Shown: in pieces, positions 7,489 through 12,424 of the stretch
Numbering within the stretch: position 1 is the first letter of the stretch
Layout: each line of letters starts with the position of its first letter
Assembly (NCBI GenBank): GCA_900555835.1
Contig: USMK01000036.1
Coordinates: 1 to 12,424 of the forward strand
Source: an uncultured Clostridium sp.
GTDB lineage: Bacteria > Bacillota > Clostridia > TANB77 > CAG-508
Direction of reading: 5' to 3'
DNA: 12,424 nucleotides
Made by a program: the position numbers and the translations under genes
The notes under the pieces: model-generated
What the model saw: only the letters and a program-made list of their open reading frames with translations
Databases searched by the model: none
What the model was told of the DNA's origin: nothing

Positions 7489-9374
7489 TCTTGTTCTTCT
7501 ACTATGGCAAATGATACTCTTCTTAAAAATTTATTTGCTTCTATTACTTTTATTTTTATTTTATCTCCTATTTTGAAGATTTTGCCTGTGTGCTCTCCTA
7601 CTAATATTTTTCTTTCTTCGTCATATGCAAAATAATCATTTCCTAAGTTTTCAAATCTAATTAAGCCTTCTACTGTATTTTCTAGTTCTACAAATACACC
7701 GAATGATGTTACACCACTTATTATTCCTTCGAATTCTTCTCCAATTCTACTTTCCATATATTCTGCTTTCTTTATGTCCTCAGCTTCTCTTTCTATTGTT
7801 TGTGCTAATTTTTCTCTTTCAGACGAACTATCTGCATATTCTTTTGCTTGTTCTTCATACATTGCTTTCTTTTTAGCTGATAATTTATTGTTATTTTCTA
7901 AATATTCTGATATTACTCTATGTATAAATAAGTCTGGGTATCTTCTTATTGGTGATGTAAAGTGGCAGTAGTATTTGCTTGCTATTCCAAAATGGCCTTT
8001 ATTTTCACTTTCATATCTTGCTATTTTTAGTGTTCTTAAAATTAAAGTTGATATAACTTTTTCTTCTGGTTTGCCTTCTATGTCATTTAGAATATTTGCA
8101 AATTCTAGTGGACTTACCTCTCCATCTGCTCCAACTTTAATTTTGTATCCCCATTCATATAAAGCTTTGTTTAATTCCTCTATCTTGTCTAAATCTGGGG
8201 TTTCGTGAACTCTGTATATAAATGGTGCTTTTAGATTATAGAAAGTTTCGGCTATTTCTTCATTTGCAGTTAGCATAAATTGCTCTATAATTTCATTTGC
8301 AAAACTTAGCTCATATTTTACGATGTCTATAACTTTTCCATTTTCGTCAAATATTATTTTTGTTTCTGGAATATTTAAATTCAAACTTCCATTTCTGTTT
8401 CGCCTGTCTTTTAATATTATTGCAAGTTCTTCCATAAGTTTAAAATCGCCTATGTATTTTTCATATCGTTTTGTTACTTCTTCGTCTGAATCTTCTATTA
8501 TTTTTTTTACATTTGTATATGTCATTCTTTCTTTTACATTTATTATTCCTTTTGAAACTTTTGAAGATTTTACAATTCCATTTTTGTCTATTTTCATTAC
8601 AATTGCAAGTACAAATCTATCTTCTCCTGCATTTAAACTACATATTCCGTTTGATAATTCAAATGGTAGCATTGGTACAACTCTATCTAGCATATATATA
8701 CTTGTACCTCTTTTTATTGCTTCTTTGTCTAATTCACTACCATTTCTTACATAATAGCTTACATCAGCAATATATACTCCTAATGTGTATAAACCATTTT
8801 CGTCTTTGCTAATAGATATGGCATCATCAAAGTCTTTGGTGTCTTCTCCATCTACTGTAAATATATTCAAATCCCTAAAATCTACTCTATTTGGAATATC
8901 TTTTTTATCTACAAATTGATTTAAGGATTTTGCCTCTTTTATTACTTCTTCTGAAAATTCAGCAGGTACATCAAATTCTTTAATTAGGCATTGCATTTCA
9001 ATATCTCTGGCATCCGGGTAACCTATAACATCTACAATTTCACCTTCTAGGCATCTTCCTTTGCTAGGCAAACTTGTTACTTTTACTATAACTTTTTGCC
9101 CATCTTTGGCTTTTTTGCTATTCTTTTTAGATACATAAATATCTGTTGGAAGTCTTTTAAAATCTGATACTACAAAGCCAAAATTTTGTCCTTTTTCATA
9201 AGTTCCTACGAATTTTTGGTTTAAGATTTCTTCCTGTTCTTCTTCACTTAATTCAATTGGTTTTCTTTGTTTTTTAGGCATTCTATATTCTGTTCTTTTT
9301 CCGCTTCCGTTTCTTCTTTCTTTTTCAAACTTTTTTCCATATGTTTTGTGATTTCTTTTCATATCTTTTCTCAT
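7485..9374 (-). CDS. rnr: Ribonuclease R (RNB-family 3'-5' exoribonuclease), short N-terminus
   Basis: This processive 3'-5' exoribonuclease degrades structured RNA and takes part in mRNA decay, rRNA quality control and trans-translation. Order in the 629-aa protein: a basic tail (1-48); one cold-shock OB domain (about 52-120, FVGTYEKGQNFGFVV); the RNB catalytic domain from about 163; and an S1 domain (about 548-625). The catalytic aspartates are visible as D175, D181, D183 and D184 in VDGEDTKDFDD, and HFTSPIRRYPDLFIHR is present. Bacillus RNase R is nearly 780 aa: the N-terminal helix-turn-helix and first cold-shock domain are missing here, replaced by the Lys/Arg-rich tail. ATG 9374 follows GAAGGT and lies 13 bases after the frameshift-restored stop of the upstream methyltransferase. 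No CGG codon is used in frame. Confidence 0.93.
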   Translation of the reverse strand: MRKDMKRNHKTYGKKFEKERRNGSGKRTEYRMPKKQRKPIELSEEEQEEILNQKFVGTYEKGQNFGFVVSDFKRLPTDIYVSKKNSKKAKDGQKVIVKVTSLPSKGRCLEGEIVDVIGYPDARDIEMQCLIKEFDVPAEFSEEVIKEAKSLNQFVDKKDIPNRVDFRDLNIFTVDGEDTKDFDDAISISKDENGLYTLGVYIADVSYYVRNGSELDKEAIKRGTSIYMLDRVVPMLPFELSNGICSLNAGEDRFVLAIVMKIDKNGIVKSSKVSKGIINVKERMTYTNVKKIIEDSDEEVTKRYEKYIGDFKLMEELAIILKDRRNRNGSLNLNIPETKIIFDENGKVIDIVKYELSFANEIIEQFMLTANEEIAETFYNLKAPFIYRVHETPDLDKIEELNKALYEWGYKIKVGADGEVSPLEFANILNDIEGKPEEKVISTLILRTLKIARYESENKGHFGIASKYYCHFTSPIRRYPDLFIHRVISEYLENNNKLSAKKKAMYEEQAKEYADSSSEREKLAQTIEREAEDIKKAEYMESRIGEEFEGIISGVTSFGVFVELENTVEGLIRFENLGNDYFAYDEERKILVGEHTGKIFKIGDKIKIKVIEANKFLRRVSFAIVEEQD

Positions 9375-9387
9375 TTTTCTACCTTCT

Positions 9388-10177
9388 TTATTTCAATTTT
9401 TGCCTTATATATTCATAAATTATTATTCCTGTTGCAACAGAAGCATTTAAGCTTTCTGTTTTTCCGGAGCATTGGAATTTTTATTTTTCTATCTGCTAGT
9501 TCTAATATTTCTTCTTCTACTCCATTTGCTTCATTTCCTATTACAACAGCCGTTTTATTATAGCTTTCTTCATAAATGCTTTTAGATTCCTTTAAATCTG
9601 TTGCTAATACTGTAAATTTATGTTTTTGTATTTCTTTTATTGTTTCTGCTAAATTTTCGCTTTCTAATACTTTTACTCTAAATATAGCTCCCATTGTGGC
9701 TCGTACAACTTTTGGATTGTATATATCTCCACAATTTTTAGATACTATTATTTGCTTTAAATTGGCACTATCTGCTGTTCTTAAAATTGTTCCTAAATTT
9801 CCTGGATCTTGTAAATTATCTAAAATTAAAATTAAATCTTCATTCCAATTTATTTCAGTTAGGTTATTTTCCTTTTCTATAACTGCTAAAATGCCTTGTG
9901 GATTTGCTACATCTGTTATGATATTAAATACTTTTTCTGTTACATATATGCAATTATATTTTGCAATTTCATATAATAACTTTTTGTCTAGTGTACCATT
10001 TTTCTCACAGTCATCGCAAATTACTATTTGTTTTATTTTAGCATTCTCTTCTATTGCTTCTTTTAAAAGTTTTATTCCTTCTATTACGTAGCAATTACTT
10101 AAATCTCTGTATTTCTTTTCTTTTAGTTTTCGTATGTTTTTAACAATTTCATTATCTTTGCTCGAAATTACTTGCAA
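9388..10177 (-). CDS. TrmH/SpoU-family RNA 2'-O-methyltransferase, requires +1 frameshift at CGG
   Basis: SPOUT enzymes of this family transfer a methyl group from SAM to a ribose 2'-OH of rRNA or tRNA; YsgA of B. subtilis is a likely relative, target uncertain. An N-terminal L30e-like RNA-binding domain (1-95) precedes the SpoU domain with motif 1 (DNLQDPGNLGTILRTADS) and motif 2 (AVVIGNEANGV). Frame 0 fails just before motif 3 and stops at 9413. A +1 shift at CGG 9466-9464 (CTC-C-GGA-AAA) gives IPMLGKTESLNASVATGI, the expected knot and SAM-binding motif, and a 262-aa protein of normal length. The start is TTG at 10177, with AGGAG eight bases upstream. It starts 13 bases after the mfd stop and ends 13 bases before rnr, which supports the shifted end as real. 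Confidence 0.87.
9460..9469 (-). other. CGG +1 frameshift site in the TrmH-family gene
   Basis: The frame-0 codons on minus are CTC CGG AAA (9469-9461). Skipping the C at 9466 gives CTC GGA AAA ACA GAA and restores the highly conserved SpoU motif 3 glycine and SLN. This is the best supported of the three sites because the downstream motif is diagnostic. Confidence 0.8.
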
Positions 10178-10190
10178 TTTACATTCTCCT

Positions 10191-12424
10191 TTATTTACAA
10201 TTTTTAAGAAATTCTTTTATAACAGAAATTACATCTGTTCCAATATTTTTTAATGTTATATAACTTGTTTTCCCTGGTGAAAATTGTATTCTATTTTTGT
10301 ATTTATTTAATAAAATTTCTATGTTTTCATTATCAAATCTTGAAACTTCTATATAGAATATTATGCTATCTTTCTTTTGAGATATTTTTGATATTCCTTT
10401 TTCTCTGCATAGATTTTTTATTCTTGTTATTTCTAATAAATTCTCTATTTCTTCTGGCATACGTCCATATCTATCAATTATTTCGTCTACAACATTTTGT
10501 ATATCTGTTTCAGATTTGCAAAGTGCAATATTTTGGTATATCTCGATTTTTTGACTGCTATTATCTATAAATTCGTCTGGAATATAGCTTGAAACATTTA
10601 TGTCTATTTGAACATCTAGTTCTTCTTCTACTTTTATTCCCTTCATTTCTTTTACCACTTCGTCTAGAATCTTGCAATACATATCATATCCAATTTGGTC
10701 CATATGGCCATGTTGCATTTCTCCAAGTAAGCTTCCTGCACCTCTTATTTCCAAATCTCTCATTGCGATTTTAAATCCAGAACCAAATTCGGTAAATTCT
10801 TTTATTGCTTTTAATCTTTTATCTGCTTCTTCTGAAAGCATTTTATCTCTCCTATATGTTATATACGCATATGCTTGTTTATCTGCTCTACCAACTCTTC
10901 CTCTTATTTGGTATAGTTGTGCTAAGCCTAGTCTATCTGCATTTTCTACTATTATTGTATTTGCATTAGGTATATCAATTCCAGATTCTAGTATAGTTGT
11001 ACATACTAGCACATTTGTTTTTCCCTCTATAAATTCTTCCATTATTGCTTCAATTTCTTTACCTGTCATTTTTCCATGTGCATATGTTACTTTGGCTTCT
11101 GGAACCAATGCTTGTATTTCATCTGCTTTTTTTAATATTGTTTCAACATTGTTATATAAATAAAATACTTGTCCGTTTCTTTCTAGTTCTTTTACAATTG
11201 CTTCTCTTATAACTTCGGCATCATATTCAAGCACATAAGTTTGAACTGGTTTTCTGTTTTGTGGTGGCTCATATATAACAGACATATCCCTTATTCCTAA
11301 AATTGACATATGTAATGTTCTTGGAATTGGTGTAGCAGTCATTGTTAAAACATCAACATTTGTTTTTATTTCTTTTATTTTTTCTTTATCTTTTACACCA
11401 AATCTATGCTCTTCATCTATTATTAAAAATCCTAAATTTTTAAATTTTACGTCTTTACTTAAAATTCTATGTGTTCCTATTACAACATCTAATTCGCCTT
11501 TTTCAAGTTTTTCTAGAATTTGTTTTTGTTCTTTTGGTGTTCTAAATCTGTTTAAAACATCTACTCTTATTGGAAATTTTTCCATTCTTTCTTTAAAGCT
11601 CTCATATTGCTGTTGAGCTAAAACTGTTGTCGGAACTAAGTACGCTACTTGCTTTTGATCCATGCATGCTTTGAATGCTGCTCTTATTGCAACTTCTGTT
11701 TTACCATATCCTACGTCTCCGCAAAGTAGTCTATCCATTGGTTTTTCCGCTTCCATATCTTTTTTTACTTCTTCAATGCATCTTAATTGGTCATCTGTTT
11801 CTACATATGGAAAACTGTCTTCAAATTCTTTTTGCCATATTGTATCTTTTGAAAAACTATATCCTTTCGAATGTTGCCTTTTTGCATATAGTTCTATTAA
11901 TTCTCTTGCTACTTCTCTTAAATTATTTTTTACCCTTGCTTTTGTCTTCTCCCAGTCTTTGCTTCCAAGTCTATTTATTTTTGGTGCACCTTTTTCTGCA
12001 CCTATATATTTTCTAATGTTATCTAATGAACTTATTGGCACATATAAAATATCATTATCTTTATATTTTACTTTTATATAATCTTTTGTTACCCCATCTG
12101 CTTTTATAGTATTAACACCTATGTACTCTCCTATACCATGCGTTTTATGTACCACATAATCTCCTATTTTCAAGTCTGAAAATATTACTGTTTCGCCTTC
12201 TTCATATGTTGAAGGGTTTGATGCGTTGTTTGTTCCGCCATTTAGGATATATGTGATTTGGTATTTTTCTTTTATCTTTTCCCATTTAGCTGTTAATTCT
12301 ATGTCTTCTTTTGCTTCTGGGCTAATACTTGTTACTTTAGTTTCTCCTATATACCATCCTAAGAATTTATATCCTTCTTTTGTGGCTTCTTTTAATATTA
12401 CTTCTTCGCCTTCTACATAGCTAC
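10191..12424 (-). CDS. mfd: Transcription-repair coupling factor Mfd, C-terminal part, fused in frame to InlB-type repeat (partial)
   Basis: Mfd displaces RNA polymerase stalled at DNA damage and recruits the UvrABC system. From 12173 down the protein is Mfd: the CarD-like RNA polymerase interaction domain (LKIGDYVVHKTHGIGEYIG); then the RecG-like translocase with Walker A GDVGYGKTE, DEEH box, TATPIPRTLH and the TRG region (LYQIRGRVGRADKQAYAY, GAGSLLGEMQHGH); and a C-terminal domain ending at 10191. Full Mfd is about 1150 aa; its UvrB-like N-terminal domains should lie upstream. Instead the frame stays open to the window edge with unrelated surface-repeat sequence. No start codon is needed in the window: a TTG at 12173 is only the L of DLKIGD. 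No in-frame CGG occurs in the Mfd part. Confidence 0.9.
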   Translation of the reverse strand, partial: SYVEGEEVILKEATKEGYKFLGWYIGETKVTSISPEAKEDIELTAKWEKIKEKYQITYILNGGTNNASNPSTYEEGETVIFSDLKIGDYVVHKTHGIGEYIGVNTIKADGVTKDYIKVKYKDNDILYVPISSLDNIRKYIGAEKGAPKINRLGSKDWEKTKARVKNNLREVARELIELYAKRQHSKGYSFSKDTIWQKEFEDSFPYVETDDQLRCIEEVKKDMEAEKPMDRLLCGDVGYGKTEVAIRAAFKACMDQKQVAYLVPTTVLAQQQYESFKERMEKFPIRVDVLNRFRTPKEQKQILEKLEKGELDVVIGTHRILSKDVKFKNLGFLIIDEEHRFGVKDKEKIKEIKTNVDVLTMTATPIPRTLHMSILGIRDMSVIYEPPQNRKPVQTYVLEYDAEVIREAIVKELERNGQVFYLYNNVETILKKADEIQALVPEAKVTYAHGKMTGKEIEAIMEEFIEGKTNVLVCTTILESGIDIPNANTIIVENADRLGLAQLYQIRGRVGRADKQAYAYITYRRDKMLSEEADKRLKAIKEFTEFGSGFKIAMRDLEIRGAGSLLGEMQHGHMDQIGYDMYCKILDEVVKEMKGIKVEEELDVQIDINVSSYIPDEFIDNSSQKIEIYQNIALCKSETDIQNVVDEIIDRYGRMPEEIENLLEITRIKNLCREKGISKISQKKDSIIFYIEVSRFDNENIEILLNKYKNRIQFSPGKTSYITLKNIGTDVISVIKEFLKNCK
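12180..12424 (-). other. InlB/Flg_new (Listeria-Bacteroides) repeat fragment
   Basis: Read on minus in the mfd frame, this stretch encodes one almost complete and one truncated repeat. Landmarks are YKFLGWYIGETKV, DIELTAKWE and ITYILNGGTNNASNPSTY followed by EEGETVIF. These are typical of Gram-positive secreted or wall-anchored surface proteins, not of a cytoplasmic repair helicase. Codon use (GGC, AAC, GCA, CCA) also differs from the adjoining mfd. The repeat breaks off at the point where Mfd sequence begins. Confidence 0.75.

Noticed and set aside
6821..9469. Simple peptidyl-tRNA slippage (prfB or Ty1 style) as the mechanism
   Set aside because: The P-site codons GTT, CCA and CTC would move to TTC, CAC and TCC, which re-pair poorly. 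Out-of-frame tRNA-Gly entry or four-base decoding fits better.
6821..9469. Ordinary homopolymer indel errors explaining the three frameshifts
   Set aside because: None of the sites is an A/T homopolymer (only CC at the TrmH site and GGG in the D gene). All share the in-frame CGG, while the many long A/T runs in the window cause no frame breaks.

Overview
The window is strongly AT-rich. It carries spoIVA (spore coat morphogenesis ATPase) divergent from a gerA-type germinant receptor operon, so it comes from an endospore-forming low-GC Firmicute, most likely an uncultured clostridial lineage. The Clostridia assignment rests on gene content and codon use only.

Layout. 1-448: two hairpins, a TG microsatellite and no gene I can support. 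449-1210 (-): membrane-anchored M41 (FtsH-like) peptidase without an AAA domain. 1211-1630: promoter for that gene, then a 180-bp element bounded by 32-bp perfect inverted repeats. 1631-3109 (-): spoIVA. 3269-7488 (+): gerAA, gerAB, gerAC and a small two-helix 'D' protein, i.e. a four-gene germinant receptor operon. 12424-7485 (-): mfd (C-terminal part), a TrmH/SpoU-family RNA 2'-O-methyltransferase and RNase R, closely spaced and probably one operon.

The most striking observation is that three genes (gerAC, the D gene and the TrmH-family gene) are each broken in frame 0 and each repaired by a +1 shift. In all three the shift falls exactly at an in-frame CGG codon (6824-6826, 7413-7415, 9466-9464 on -). 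Skipping the C leaves GGN, which is glycine, and in gerAC and TrmH this is a glycine position of the family. Between about 2065 and 12170 these three are the only in-frame CGG codons I find. About sixteen out-of-frame CGG triplets in the same genes have no associated frame defect. That points to the codon, not sequencing error: either CGG is unassigned or hungry and causes +1 frameshifting, or CGGN is read as a four-base glycine codon.

The two ends look foreign to the middle. The 3' third of spoIVA and the M41 gene use G-ending codons, unlike the A/T-ending middle, and the M41 gene has one CGG that must be read normally as Arg. At the right end the mfd frame runs without a break into secreted-protein InlB/Flg_new repeats. 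Both junctions could be recombination or, more simply, assembly chimerism.
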